Positions 25,571-34,180 of a DNA stretch of 45,798 nt are shown here, piece after piece. A model generated the notes under the pieces. The model was not told the origin of the DNA and ran no database searches. It was given only the letters and a program-made list of their open reading frames with translations. The stretch is from JBHOQX01 sp042408595. Lineage in GTDB: Bacteria > Chloroflexota > Chloroflexia > Chloroflexales > Roseiflexaceae. The position numbers and the translations under genes are program-made. The stretch covers positions 1 to 45,798 of the forward strand of contig JBHOQX010000051.1 of the NCBI GenBank assembly GCA_042408595.1, written 5' to 3'. Every line of letters begins with the position of its first letter. The first letter of the stretch is position 1.

Positions 25571-25866
25571 GGCGTCCTCCTTTGGACGGGAGACGAGGAA
25601 CGGGACGACCAACGACGAACGACGAGCGGCGCATGCCGCTCCTCCTGCGAACGTCTGCACCCTTGGTACAACTGACTTTCGCCTGTCGTCCGCCGTCGTT
25701 CGTCGAATCGAGCGACTCTGCGATCTGCGCGCCGAAACAGTACTGCCGCGCTGCGGAACGCGCAACCGCCCCCGGGCGGATGGCCGTCCTGTCCATTCGT
25801 CCAGTGCCGGTACGCCTCCCACATGCCGCAACTTGAAAGGACGTCCGCGGTCGCCCGCAGCACAGG

Positions 25867-25897
25867 AGGTGCGGCGGGCCTGCGGCCCGCCACACCT
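25867..25897. repeat. 14-bp GC hairpin with TGC loop
   Basis: AGGTGCGGCGGGCC pairs with GGCCCGCCACACCT (13 of 14) across TGC. It shares the GGCC-TGC-GGCC centre with the hairpin in MITE copy A. It precedes the GH3 promoter by ~20 bp. Confidence 0.45.
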
Positions 25898-25918
25898 CTC
25901 ACCGCATAAACCTTGAAC

Positions 25919-25946
25919 TTGACAAACGCGCCGGCTACGGTAAGGT
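25919..25946 (+). promoter_or_regulatory. Promoter TTGACA-N16-TAAGGT for the GH3 gene
   Basis: Consensus -35 at 25919-25924, -10 TAAGGT at 25941-25946. Leader about 90 nt to ATG 26045. Confidence 0.55.
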
Positions 25947-26044
25947 AAGAGCGTCCCCGGTACGGTTTTCCGGCGATGATAGGATCAGGCCGGTTGCGCG
26001 ATCCCGATCGCGCGATCCTGAACGAAACGATGGAGCACGCTGGC

Positions 26045-28414
26045 ATGACCAACCCTGAACCACGCTACCGCGACCCCGACCTACCGCTCGACGAGCGGGT
26101 GGAGGACCTGCTCGCCCGGATGACGCTCGACGAGAAGATCGCCCAACTCGGCTGCCTGTGGAGCACCGCGCTGGTGCGGAACGACACCTTCGACCCCGAC
26201 TTCGCCGCCGCGCAGATGCCCCACGGCATCGGCCAGATCACCCGCATCGGCGCCTCCACCGGGCTGCGCCCCGCCGAAAGCGCCGCGCTGATGAACGCCA
26301 TCCAGCGTGTCGCCATCGAACGCACCCGCCTGGGTATCCCGATCTTCGTCCACGAAGAGGCGGTCGGCGGCTTCTGCCACCGCGACGCGACCGTCTTCCC
26401 GCAGGGTATCGGCCTGGCCGCGACCTGGGACCCAGCCCTGGTCGAGCAGGTCGCTGGCGTCATCCGCGCGCAGATGCTGGCGGTCGGCGCGCGGCTGGCG
26501 CTGTCGCCGGTGCTGGATGTCGCCCGGGACCCGCGCTGGGGCCGAGTGGAGGAGACCTACGGCGAAGATCCGGTGCTCGCCGGGGCGATCGGCACGGCCT
26601 ACGTGCGCGGGCTGCAGACGGACGACCTGCGCCACGGGGTCGCCGCGACCGGCAAGCACTTTCTTGGCTACGCCATGTCGGAGGGCGGGCGTAACTGGAA
26701 CCCGGTGCATCTCGGGCCGCGCGAACTGCGCGAGGTCTACGCCGAGCCGTTCGCGGCGGCCATTCGCGACGCAGGCCTGGCGGCGATTATGAACTCGTAC
26801 GCTTCGGTGGATGGGCTGCCCTGCGCCGGCAGCCGCGCCATCCTCACCAACCTGCTGCGCGACGAACTGGGCTTCGCCGGCGCGGTGGTGGCCGATTACT
26901 CGGCGATCCCGCAACTGTTCCAGTTCCACCGGGTCGCCGCGGACATGGGCGGGGCGGCGCGGCTGGCGCTGACCGCCGGGCTAGATATGGAGCTGCCGGC
27001 GGCCGAGTGCTACGCCGCGCCGCTCAAGGCGGAAGTCGAGGCTGGGCGGCTACCGCTGGAGGTGCTCGACACCGCCGTGCGGCGCGTGCTGCGGCTGAAG
27101 TTCCGGCTCGGTCTGTTCGAGCGCCCATATGTCGATGTCGAATCCGCTCCTGCGGCGTTCGAGACCCCCGCGGCGCGCGCGCTGGCGCGCCGCGCCGCCA
27201 CCGAGTCGGTCATCCTGCTGCAGAACGACGGTATTCTGCCGCTGGCGCCGGGGCTGAAGCGCATCGCCGTGATCGGGCCGGGCGCGGACGACCAGCGGCT
27301 GTTGCAGGGCGATTATCACTACCCGGCGCACCTGGAAATCATCTACCTGCAAGCGGCGCAGGCCGGCGACGAGAGCGCGGGGCAGTCGCTCCTGCCGCAA
27401 TCCGGCGCCGCTTACGCCCCTGGACCCTACTACACGCCGCATGTCACGCCGCTGGCCGGCCTGCGCGCCGCCGTGGGCGGTGCGGCCGAGGTCGTGTATG
27501 CCAAAGGGTGCGAGGTGCTCGGCGACGACCGCTCGGGCTTCGCCGCGGCGGTCGAGGCGGCCCAGGCCGCCGAGGTGGCGGTGGTGGTGGTGGCCGGGAA
27601 GAGCGGCCTGCAGCGCCCGGTGACGGTCGGCGAGGCGAACGATGCGACGAGTCTCGACCTTACCGGCGTGCAGGCCGAGCTGGTCGAGGCGCTGGCGGCG
27701 ACCGGCACACCGCTGGTCGTCGTCGTGCTCAGCGGGCGGGTCCACACACTGGCACGGATCGCGCCCCACGCCCGGGCGCTCATCCAGTTCTTCCCGCCGG
27801 GACAGGAGGGCGGCGCCGCGCTCGCCGACGTGCTCACCGGCGCAGCCGCGCCGGGCGGGCGGCTGCCGGTGACGCTGCCGCGGGTCGTCGGGCAGGTGCC
27901 GATCTACGCCGGTCACCGCGCCGGCGGCGCCGTGCCGATGTTCTTCGGCGATTACGTGGACTGCCCGCCGACGCCACTCTTCCCCTTCGGCCACGGCCTG
28001 AGCTATACCACCTTCGCCTACGAGCAATTCACGGCGCGCGGGACAACCACGGACGCGCCGGTGGAGGTCTCGCTCGTCGTGCGCAATACCGGCGCGCGCG
28101 CCGGGGACGAGGTGGTGCAACTCTACGCGCGGGACGTGGTCGCCTCGACGGCGCGGCCCGACCGACTGCTGGTCGGGTTCGCGCGTGTCGCGCTCGCGCC
28201 GGGCGAAGCGCGGACCGTGCGCTTTATTGTGCATCCGTCGCGGCTGGCGTTCTTCGACCCGGAGATGCACTTTGTCACCGAGCCAGGAGCGTCCTGGTTC
28301 GGCGCCGGCGCATCCTCGGCCGACATCCGCGCCGAGGCGACGGTCGAGCTCGGCGGCGGCGCCACCGAGTATCGCCAGCGTGAGGTTGTGGCGACCAGCG
28401 TTGTGATCGCGTAG
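26045..28414 (+). CDS. Glycoside hydrolase family 3 beta-glucosidase/xylosidase-like enzyme
   Basis: A 789-aa, three-domain GH3 enzyme. The N-terminal TIM barrel starts DERVEDLLARMTLDEKIAQLG and has FVHEEAVGGF, DPRWGRVEETYGEDP, KHFLGY and the nucleophile region VVADYSAI with Asp284. The alpha/beta sandwich domain follows (SVILLQNDGILPL). The C terminus is the fibronectin type III-like domain (FPFGHGLSYTTFAYE, VVQLYARD). No signal peptide, so it probably acts on imported oligosaccharides inside the cell. Start ATG 26045 has GGAG 9 nt upstream; in-frame ATGs at 25976 and 26030 are less well placed. Exact specificity is not visible. Confidence 0.93.
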   Translation: MTNPEPRYRDPDLPLDERVEDLLARMTLDEKIAQLGCLWSTALVRNDTFDPDFAAAQMPHGIGQITRIGASTGLRPAESAALMNAIQRVAIERTRLGIPIFVHEEAVGGFCHRDATVFPQGIGLAATWDPALVEQVAGVIRAQMLAVGARLALSPVLDVARDPRWGRVEETYGEDPVLAGAIGTAYVRGLQTDDLRHGVAATGKHFLGYAMSEGGRNWNPVHLGPRELREVYAEPFAAAIRDAGLAAIMNSYASVDGLPCAGSRAILTNLLRDELGFAGAVVADYSAIPQLFQFHRVAADMGGAARLALTAGLDMELPAAECYAAPLKAEVEAGRLPLEVLDTAVRRVLRLKFRLGLFERPYVDVESAPAAFETPAARALARRAATESVILLQNDGILPLAPGLKRIAVIGPGADDQRLLQGDYHYPAHLEIIYLQAAQAGDESAGQSLLPQSGAAYAPGPYYTPHVTPLAGLRAAVGGAAEVVYAKGCEVLGDDRSGFAAAVEAAQAAEVAVVVVAGKSGLQRPVTVGEANDATSLDLTGVQAELVEALAATGTPLVVVVLSGRVHTLARIAPHARALIQFFPPGQEGGAALADVLTGAAAPGGRLPVTLPRVVGQVPIYAGHRAGGAVPMFFGDYVDCPPTPLFPFGHGLSYTTFAYEQFTARGTTTDAPVEVSLVVRNTGARAGDEVVQLYARDVVASTARPDRLLVGFARVALAPGEARTVRFIVHPSRLAFFDPEMHFVTEPGASWFGAGASSADIRAEATVELGGGATEYRQREVVATSVVIA

Positions 28415-28554
28415 GGCGAGCGCGGCGCGGGTGGGGCTCACGGGGGCCGCTTGATCGCGGCCGCTGCCCGCACCCCTCACCCCCTGGAACGCGCAACAAC
28501 GCGACACCACCGTAGGAGGCGGGGGGCAGGGTGAGCGCATGCAGGAGTGGCGCT

Positions 28555-28584
28555 GGCGCGACCCGCCATGGCGCGGGTCGCGCC
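28555..28584. terminator. 12-bp perfect hairpin after the GH3 gene
   Basis: GGCGCGACCCGC pairs perfectly with GCGGGTCGCGCC across a 6-nt CATGGC loop. It is 140 bp after the GH3 stop and before the next promoter; no T-run. Confidence 0.45.
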
Positions 28585-28638
28585 AAACTGGCAGCGAAAT
28601 TGCTCACAAACATCCATGCAAACGTTCAATTCGTCATG

Positions 28639-28644
28639 TATAAT
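28639..28644 (+). promoter_or_regulatory. -10 element TATAAT for the 46-aa peptide gene
   Basis: TATAAT within CATGTATAATG, 41 nt before ATG 28686. No clear -35. Confidence 0.5.
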
Positions 28645-28685
28645 GTGGCAAATAAAGCAGACAACCTGGCAGGAGGGACGTCGCT

Positions 28686-28826
28686 ATGGCTCCACTGATG
28701 ATCCTGGCACTAGCGTTGATCGCGGTCGCGGCTGCGGTCGTTCTCGCAACGGTGGCCGCGCGGCGCGCCCCCCGCCCGCGCCGTAGCGAAGCGGTCATTC
28801 CCCTGCGCAGGAGCCGGCGCCGCTAG
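28686..28826 (+). CDS. 46-aa single-pass membrane peptide
   Basis: MAPLMILALALIAVAAAVVL and a few further residues form one hydrophobic helix, followed by a strongly basic tail (RRAPRPRRS, then LRRSRRR). A near-perfect AGGAGGG ribosome site sits 8 nt upstream of ATG 28686, and a TATAAT lies 41 nt upstream. These signals together make it a credible small gene despite its length. Function unknown; the basic cytoplasmic tail could bind phospholipid head groups or nucleic acid. Confidence 0.65.
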   Translation: MAPLMILALALIAVAAAVVLATVAARRAPRPRRSEAVIPLRRSRRR

Positions 28827-28906
28827 CGGGCACAGACGGGCACCAGCGCCGCCATCCGCGCCTGAGCGCGCAATCTCATAACTCCCACTATCCGTGGCTC
28901 ATGTCG

Positions 28907-28939
28907 TGGCCCGCGCGTGGCGATGCCGCGCGCGGGCCA
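28907..28939. terminator. Bidirectional terminator-like hairpin between convergent genes
   Basis: TGGCCCGCGCGTGGC pairs with GCCGCGCGCGGGCCA (all 15 positions pair, one as G-T) across a GAT loop. It lies between the + strand peptide gene and the - strand patatin gene. Confidence 0.6.
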
Positions 28940-28957
28940 TGCTGTGCCGCCGCGCCG

Positions 28958-30034
28958 CTATTGGCGGCGTTTCCCTTTGCCGCCGGCCTTGGGCGGGCGC
29001 GGCAACCCCGCCGCCCCCGGCATCCCCGAAAGCTCGCCGCTGACGGGCGGCGGTGGCGCGGGCGGCAGCGCTTCCTCGCCCAGCACCGCTCCGGGCGGCG
29101 GACCGAAGTAGTAGCGCGCCCAGGCGATCGTCGCGGCCAGGTCGTACTGGTCGGCGAGGTGCACCAGCAGGTCGGCCTGGCGGTAGTCATCCAGCGGGAT
29201 GACCTGGTTGAGCACGCAGTTCACCCGCGCGTAGCGCGAATCCAGAATCTGCCGGCACTGGTAGTCCACCAGCCCCATCGCCCCATCGAACAGGATCGAG
29301 ATCAGCGGTTTGGCCCACTGCGCCAGCCCCCAGTCGTGGTCCTTCCCGGCGACGAACGTCGGGTTGTAGCCGGTGCCGATCGACAGCAGGCAGATGTCGC
29401 TCAGGTTCTGGTTGCCGGTCTGCGGGTTCAGCGCCAGCGCGAGCGCGGCCATCGCCGGGTTGTTGGCGATCACGCCGCCGTCGATGAAGCGGCCGTACGA
29501 CGGAAAGTAGGTCGGCGCGGCGCTCGTCCGCATCGCCACGTCCACCGCCAACTCGCTGCCGTCGGAGTCCGGGCCGGGGTAGTTGTGGAAGAACTTCGGC
29601 TTCCAGCTGCGCGGCTTGTCCGGCTTGCGCCGCGGATCGGCGCCGTCGTCCAGGTCGAAGCTGGCGATCAGCACTCGCTTGCGTAGGTCGTTCAGGGTCG
29701 TGATGTTCCGCTGGCGGAAGCGCTCGCTCAGCAGCTGTTTCAGCCCGCTGTTGTCGTACTGGGCGCCGACGATGTTCCCTAAATCCTTCAGGTTGTCCAG
29801 CCAGGAGTCATCGAAGATCTGGGGGCCGTTGTCGCGGTAGAGCGCGAGCAGCTCGTCCGGCGTCAGGCCGGCGGCCAGCCCGAGCGCCAGGATGCCGCCG
29901 GTCGATGTACCGCTGATCAGATCGGTGCGTTCGAGCAGGCCGGGGACGGCCTGCTCCAGCCGCGCCAGGATGCGGATCGAAAAAATGCCGCGAATGCCGC
30001 CGCCGTCGAGGCTGAGGATGCGAAATGGCGCCAT
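28958..30034 (-). CDS. CapV-like patatin phospholipase
   Basis: A 358-aa patatin. RILSLDGGGIRGIFSIRIL is the oxyanion loop, SGTSTGG carries the nucleophile Ser44, and FIDGGVIANNP carries Asp185. The LDGGGIRG/GTSTGG/NNP pattern is that of the patatin group containing plant patatins, iPLA2 and bacterial CapV, the cyclic-dinucleotide-activated phospholipase of CBASS defence. I see no cyclase, E1/E2/JAB or other CBASS partner within the window, so a defence role is only a possibility. The C terminus is a Pro/Gly/Lys tail (PPPPVSGELSG, ending GGKGKRRQ). Start ATG 30034 has GGAGAAG upstream. Confidence 0.9.
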   Translation of the reverse strand: MAPFRILSLDGGGIRGIFSIRILARLEQAVPGLLERTDLISGTSTGGILALGLAAGLTPDELLALYRDNGPQIFDDSWLDNLKDLGNIVGAQYDNSGLKQLLSERFRQRNITTLNDLRKRVLIASFDLDDGADPRRKPDKPRSWKPKFFHNYPGPDSDGSELAVDVAMRTSAAPTYFPSYGRFIDGGVIANNPAMAALALALNPQTGNQNLSDICLLSIGTGYNPTFVAGKDHDWGLAQWAKPLISILFDGAMGLVDYQCRQILDSRYARVNCVLNQVIPLDDYRQADLLVHLADQYDLAATIAWARYYFGPPPGAVLGEEALPPAPPPPVSGELSGMPGAAGLPRPPKAGGKGKRRQ

Positions 30035-30265
30035 AGCTTCTCCTTGCGCATGCCCACGCTGAACTGCCGGGTGGCCCCGGCCAGCGCGCGAATGATCGGA
30101 GCACCTACCAGCCCGCCCGCTTTCCCCGCTGGAAGCCGAAGCCAACCCCCATGTCCATGAACGGCAGGGAACCGGGATTTCCGACATGAGCATGCGCTCT
30201 TTCCACCGCCGCTACGGCAGCTGTGACCGTATTGTTATATTAGCTACTCTATTTTGTTGAGAATA

Positions 30266-30274
30266 TGTTATACT
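30266..30274 (+). promoter_or_regulatory. Extended -10 promoter TGTTATACT
   Basis: TGT precedes TATACT, 41 nt before ATG 30315, in an AT-rich patch. No -35 at 17 bp. Confidence 0.5.
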
Positions 30275-30314
30275 GGAGCGGAACGCTGTTCTGTTTCCTG
30301 CACGGAGGGTAGCC

Positions 30315-30770
30315 ATGGGTCGCCTACAGTCAACCACGGGGGCGGCGGACTGCGCCGATGGCGTCCCGCTCCCGATCGTCCGCCTGAATCGTTGGACGCT
30401 GCTGGTCGGCATCGTCGCGGGCCTGCTGCTGCGGCAGCCGCTCTTTACCACCGTGCTGTGGCTGCTGCTGCTGCCGGCGGTGCTCGGCGGGCAGCGCTGG
30501 AGCCCGATCTTCCGCCTCGGCTCGTGGCTCTTCGCGCGCCAGATCCCGACGGCGGAGCGCGAGGATCGCCGGCTCATGCGCTTCAACAATTTGATCGCTT
30601 TCGCTATGCTTGGGCTGGCGCAGGTCGCCATTCTGCTCGGCGCGGCGCTGGTCGGCTGGGCGCTGGCGCTGTGCGTCGCCGGGGCCGCGGCCGTGGCCCT
30701 GGCGGGCTTCTGCATCGGCTGCTTCCTGTACTACCAGTTTCGCCTCAACCGTACGCGGCTGTTCGGGTAG
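30315..30770 (+). CDS. DUF4395-family membrane protein
   Basis: A 151-aa integral membrane protein with about four helices. IVRLNRWTLLVGIVAGLLL, LWLLLLPAVLGG, FNNLIAFAMLGLAQVAILLG and a last helix ending GFCIGCFLYY. The pattern 'RFNN..A' in the middle with a final FCxGC is what I associate with DUF4395. The CxxC (Cys-Ile-Gly-Cys) at the membrane edge suggests a thiol or metal role; unproven. Start ATG 30315 has GGAGGGT 5 nt upstream. Confidence 0.75.
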   Translation: MGRLQSTTGAADCADGVPLPIVRLNRWTLLVGIVAGLLLRQPLFTTVLWLLLLPAVLGGQRWSPIFRLGSWLFARQIPTAEREDRRLMRFNNLIAFAMLGLAQVAILLGAALVGWALALCVAGAAAVALAGFCIGCFLYYQFRLNRTRLFG

Positions 30771-30877
30771 AGACGAGGGCGACGAAGGACGAAGGCAGGC
30801 TCTATCCTATCTATCGCCGCGAGCTGTTGAGCCACACCGCCCGTTTCCGTCCTTCGTCCACCGTCCACCCTAGCCCG
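30771..30877. repeat. Inverted low-complexity words between convergent genes
   Basis: GGACGAAGG (30787-30795) and its perfect complement CCTTCGTCC (30851-30859) flank ~55 nt. The words belong to the GACGAA-type intergenic family. They may form a long-loop stem acting as terminator for the converging DUF4395 and S41 genes. Confidence 0.45.
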
Positions 30878-32305
30878 TCACGTCGCCACCCTGGGCAGCT
30901 CCTCCTGCGCGGCGCGCACCTGCGGGTCGTCCGCCGGACCGTAGCGCCACCATTCCGCCCTGACAACGCGGTCCGGCTGGACGCCGCGCCCCTCCAGCAG
31001 CGTGCCGTCCGGCAGCCGGAAGGCGTACTCTGCCAGCCAGAGTTGCGAGCCGTCCTCCAGCGTATGGATGACCAGGTTCTCGACATTGCCAGCGCTTGGC
31101 TCGCCCACCACCCGCCCTCGCCCGCGCGCCTGCAGGCCGGCGGCGAACATCTCCGCCGCGCTCACCGTCTCGCTGTCGGTGAGCACCACCAGCGGGACGC
31201 CGCGCAGGGCCGGCAGCGTCCGCCCGGCCGGAACGTTCAGCCGGTTCGTGCCGTGCCGCCCGTGGCTGCTGCCGATCGTCCCACCGTCGAGGAACAGCGC
31301 GAGGGTGTCGAGCATCGCCTGGATACTGCCGCCGTCGTTGCCGCGCACGTCGAGTATCAGGCCGGCGAGCGGCCCGGCGGCGGCGAGGTGTGTGACCGCG
31401 TCGCGCGCCTCATCCGCCAGGCCATCGGCATAGAACGTGGCGATCATCACCAGGCCGACGTTGGTGCCAGGCAGGCGTTCGGCGGTCACGTTCGGGTAGT
31501 CGTTGCTGGAGATAGCGCGGCGGGTCAGTGACACCTCCCGCTCGGCGCCGTCCGGGGAGCGCACGGTGAGGCGCACCTGCCCGCCCGGCGCGCCGCGCAC
31601 CACGCTGAGCGCGCCCTCCGGCCCGAACGCCGGGTCGGCGAACGGCAGGCCATTGACCCGCACCACGATGTCGCGTGGGCGCAGGCCGGCCTCCGCCGCC
31701 GGGCCGCCCCGCGCCAGGCGCACGATCAGGCCGCCCTCCGGCACATCGCGGATGATCGCGCCGATCCCGCCGTACTCCAGCTCGCCTTCGTACTGCCGGT
31801 CGTCTTCGGCGGCCTCCTGCGGCGACGCGAAGCGGGAATGATCGTCGCCTAGACGGTCAATCAGCTCATGCATCACGTCGTAGAACGCCTCGGGTGTGTC
31901 GGCGGCGAGCGCCCGGGGCCGCAGTTCGTCGCGCACGGCCCGCCAGTTGACCCCCCGATAGTCCGGGTAGACATAGCGGTCGCGCACGAGCCGCCATGCC
32001 TGGTCGAAAACGCGAGCGCGCACCTCTTCCGAGAGCGGTGCGAGCGTCGGCGTTGGGATGAGCGTCGGAGCCGGCGTGGCCGACGGGGCCGGCGTGGCCG
32101 ATGGGGCCGCCGTGGCCAATGGGGCCGGCGTGGCCGATGGGGCCAACGTGGCCGTCGGAGCGGACGCGGCAGGCGGCGCACTGGGTGGAACCGGCGCCGG
32201 GAGGTTCGCCGCTGGCGGCGCGGGGGAACAGCCAGCGGCCAGCAGCGCCGGCAGAAGCAGCGCGCACGCGGCCCGGGCGCGCAGGAGTTGCCCGATCGAA
32301 CGCAT
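30878..32305 (-). CDS. S41-family (C-terminal processing) peptidase-like lipoprotein
   Basis: A 475-aa protein. The lipobox LLAAGC places the lipidated Cys at residue 26. Residues ~40-90 are an Ala/Pro/Thr spacer (SATPAPLATAAPSATPAP-type repeats). The tail-specific protease N-terminal region (~95-170) is followed by a PDZ domain (~175-260, GGIGAII to RAISSNDY) and the S41 catalytic domain. Nucleophile Ser382 lies in DSETVSAAEMFAAGL. The position of the catalytic lysine in the Tsp/CtpA motif GEPTFGKG is Asn407 (GEPSAGNVEN), so the classic Ser-Lys dyad is altered. The lipoprotein signal predicts an extracytoplasmic location. The transcript is predicted to start at or next to the ATG (see promoter). 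Confidence 0.88.
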   Translation of the reverse strand: MRSIGQLLRARAACALLLPALLAAGCSPAPPAANLPAPVPPSAPPAASAPTATLAPSATPAPLATAAPSATPAPSATPAPTLIPTPTLAPLSEEVRARVFDQAWRLVRDRYVYPDYRGVNWRAVRDELRPRALAADTPEAFYDVMHELIDRLGDDHSRFASPQEAAEDDRQYEGELEYGGIGAIIRDVPEGGLIVRLARGGPAAEAGLRPRDIVVRVNGLPFADPAFGPEGALSVVRGAPGGQVRLTVRSPDGAEREVSLTRRAISSNDYPNVTAERLPGTNVGLVMIATFYADGLADEARDAVTHLAAAGPLAGLILDVRGNDGGSIQAMLDTLALFLDGGTIGSSHGRHGTNRLNVPAGRTLPALRGVPLVVLTDSETVSAAEMFAAGLQARGRGRVVGEPSAGNVENLVIHTLEDGSQLWLAEYAFRLPDGTLLEGRGVQPDRVVRAEWWRYGPADDPQVRAAQEELPRVAT

Positions 32306-32311
32306 GCTGGC

Positions 32312-32317
32312 ATTATA
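32312..32317 (-). promoter_or_regulatory. -10 TATAAT giving a probably leaderless S41 transcript
   Basis: On the minus strand TATAAT ends at 32312, 7 nt before ATG 32305. The start point would fall on the ATG, and no ribosome site is present between them. Confidence 0.5.
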
Positions 32318-32402
32318 GCCGCTTCGCGGCGGGACGATCAGCGCCAGGAGATGAGAGTTTGAAGAGCGCGCACCGGCTGTCATCCCACCTGAACCGCTTC
32401 CG

Positions 32403-32431
32403 TTGCAGGAGCGCGGGCGCTATGGTAAGAT
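32403..32431 (+). promoter_or_regulatory. Promoter TTGCAG-N17-TAAGAT with extended TGG
   Basis: -35 TTGCAG (32403-32408), 17-bp spacer, -10 TAAGAT (32426-32431) preceded by TGG. Leader ~30 nt to GTG 32468. Divergent from the S41 promoter ~90 bp away. Confidence 0.65.
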
Positions 32432-32467
32432 GCGGGCGTCACACCGGCCGCTGAGCGGGAGGGCGCA

Positions 32468-34114
32468 GTGAGCGATCCGGACAACGACTCAGGCGATTCC
32501 ACCGAGCGGGTCATCACGGTGCGGCTGAACCGCGATACACTTATCCTCGTCGCGGCGCTCGGCTTCCTCGGCCTCGCGATCCTGCTAGCGATCGTCTTTC
32601 CGCCCGGCACGGCGCAGGCGCCGCCGCCGACATTGGTGGTTGTGATCCAGACGCCGATGCCGACCGCTGCGGGCGCGGCGACGCCCACCGCTGGGGGCTT
32701 CCCCTCAACCGGGGCCGCCACCGGGATGCCCGCCGGTGCGGCGGAGACGCCGACGCTGGAGGCCGGGGCCGGACGCGAGCCGACCTTCGCGCCGGCCGGG
32801 GTGACGCCCGGCGCAGCGACCCCCGGCGCGGAGCCGTACCCCGGCCCGGAAGGGATCGCGCCCAGCCCTGCGCCTGGCACGCCGACCCGCACCATGGTGG
32901 ACACGCCGCCATCGCCCCCGGCCCAAGCCCCGGCGGCGACGATCCCGGCCTTCCCGACACCTTCGGCGGTTGTCTCGCAGGAGGGGGGCAACCAGCCGGC
33001 GAGCCCGACGGTTCCGCCTGTGCCGACGCGCCCGCCCCCGACGACACAGCCGCGCCCGGTGGCGACTCAGGGCGGCAGCCGCCCACCGGCGCGCCCGCGC
33101 CCCACCGCCACCCCGCCGCCGCCGACCGCCGTGCCGGTTGACCTGCTCACGGGGAACATCCGCTGGACGCCGGCGAACGGCCCGATCATCCTGCGGCGCG
33201 ACACCCGCCTGACGCCCGGATCGACGCTGGTGATCGAAGCGGGCACGCAGGTGCTACTGGCGCCCGGCGCGGCCTTCTATGTGGAAGGGACGCTCTACGG
33301 CGTCGGCCAGCCGGGCAACCCGGTGCGCTTCGGCGCGCTCGGCGGCGGGCGCTGGGACGGGCTGTACGGCCGCCCCGGCGGCAATATCGTGCTGGAGCAG
33401 ACGGAGATCCGCGGCGGCGGCAACGGCGGCACGACGCTCGCCAGCGAGGGCGGCACGCTCGCGCTGCGCGGCGTGCTCGTGACGGATAACGGCGGCCACA
33501 TCCGTGTGCGCGACAGCCGGCTGGAGGTGCGCGCCAGCGAGATCTCCGGCAACGACATGCCCTACGGCGCGGCGCTCGACGCCAGCTACACCCGCGGCAA
33601 TTTCGTGACGCTGGCCGGCAACCGGATCGGCGGCAACCGCATGGCCGACGGCGCGCCGAACGTCGAGATCGCCAACCAGACTACCGGCGATACCCTCAAC
33701 CTCGACCTGCAGGGTAATCTGCTGGTCGGGCAGACCGGGCCGAACCTGGTGTTGCGCACCAGCGGCCCGCTGAACGGCGCGCTGACCTGCAACACCTGGA
33801 TCAACGGCTATGACGGCCTCAAGCTCGCCAGCGACGCCGCCTCGCTGCCGCCCGGATGGAACCTGGCCATCCGCGACAACGCGATCGAGGACCACACGCC
33901 GCCGATCGAGCCGGTCTACACTCAGCCGCGCCACGGCCTGCGACGCGGCGCGATCAGCGACCTGCCGATCGACATGCGCGGCAACTGGTGGAACGATCCG
34001 ACCGGCCCGTACGATGCGCTCAACTATCAGGACGGGCGCGGTGATGCGGTCGGGGTGAATATCGACTACAGCGGCTGGCTCACCGCCCGCCCGGCCTGCG
34101 CCCCGACGCCGTAG
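32468..34114 (+). CDS. Membrane-anchored surface protein with right-handed beta-helix domain
   Basis: A 548-aa protein starting with GTG 32468 after GGGAGGG. The N-terminal ~22 residues are acidic and cytoplasmic, then one membrane helix (LILVAALGFLGLAILLAIVF), then a ~170-residue disordered Pro/Thr/Ala linker (PTPTAGG, RPPPTTQPRP, RPTATPPPP). From about residue 222 there is a repetitive beta region. It has PIILRRDTRLTPGSTLVIEAGTQ-type strands, then GNNIxL/NxxxGN units (ISGNDM, LAGNRIGGN, LQGNLLVG, NWWNDPTG) as in parallel beta-helix repeats of pectate-lyase-like or NosD-like proteins. A glycan-binding or lyase function is possible; no catalytic residues are identified. (Motif fragments quoted are abbreviated.). 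Confidence 0.8.
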   Translation: MSDPDNDSGDSTERVITVRLNRDTLILVAALGFLGLAILLAIVFPPGTAQAPPPTLVVVIQTPMPTAAGAATPTAGGFPSTGAATGMPAGAAETPTLEAGAGREPTFAPAGVTPGAATPGAEPYPGPEGIAPSPAPGTPTRTMVDTPPSPPAQAPAATIPAFPTPSAVVSQEGGNQPASPTVPPVPTRPPPTTQPRPVATQGGSRPPARPRPTATPPPPTAVPVDLLTGNIRWTPANGPIILRRDTRLTPGSTLVIEAGTQVLLAPGAAFYVEGTLYGVGQPGNPVRFGALGGGRWDGLYGRPGGNIVLEQTEIRGGGNGGTTLASEGGTLALRGVLVTDNGGHIRVRDSRLEVRASEISGNDMPYGAALDASYTRGNFVTLAGNRIGGNRMADGAPNVEIANQTTGDTLNLDLQGNLLVGQTGPNLVLRTSGPLNGALTCNTWINGYDGLKLASDAASLPPGWNLAIRDNAIEDHTPPIEPVYTQPRHGLRRGAISDLPIDMRGNWWNDPTGPYDALNYQDGRGDAVGVNIDYSGWLTARPACAPTP

Positions 34115-34180
34115 ACCACGTGCCGGCGGGCGCGGCGACCGGCCTCTAGCCTCCATCGTTCGTCGTCCGTTCCTGACCCT

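Larger units (their letters stand above)
25571..26044. other. Gene-free 474 bp between divergent Rieske and GH3 genes
   Basis: The Rieske-proximal half is packed with GACGAACGACGAACGACGAG and related words and their complements (25585-25720). A hairpin (25867-25897) and the GH3 promoter follow. No gene seen. Confidence 0.6.

Noticed and set aside
25571..25900. Upstream extension of the Rieske protein
   Set aside because: The frame stays open but the DNA is repeat words and the strong AAAGGAGG site fixes the start at 25570.
28958..30770. A CBASS defence operon around the CapV-like patatin
   Set aside because: No nucleotide cyclase, E1/E2, JAB or HORMA/TRIP13 gene in the window, and the neighbours are on other strands.
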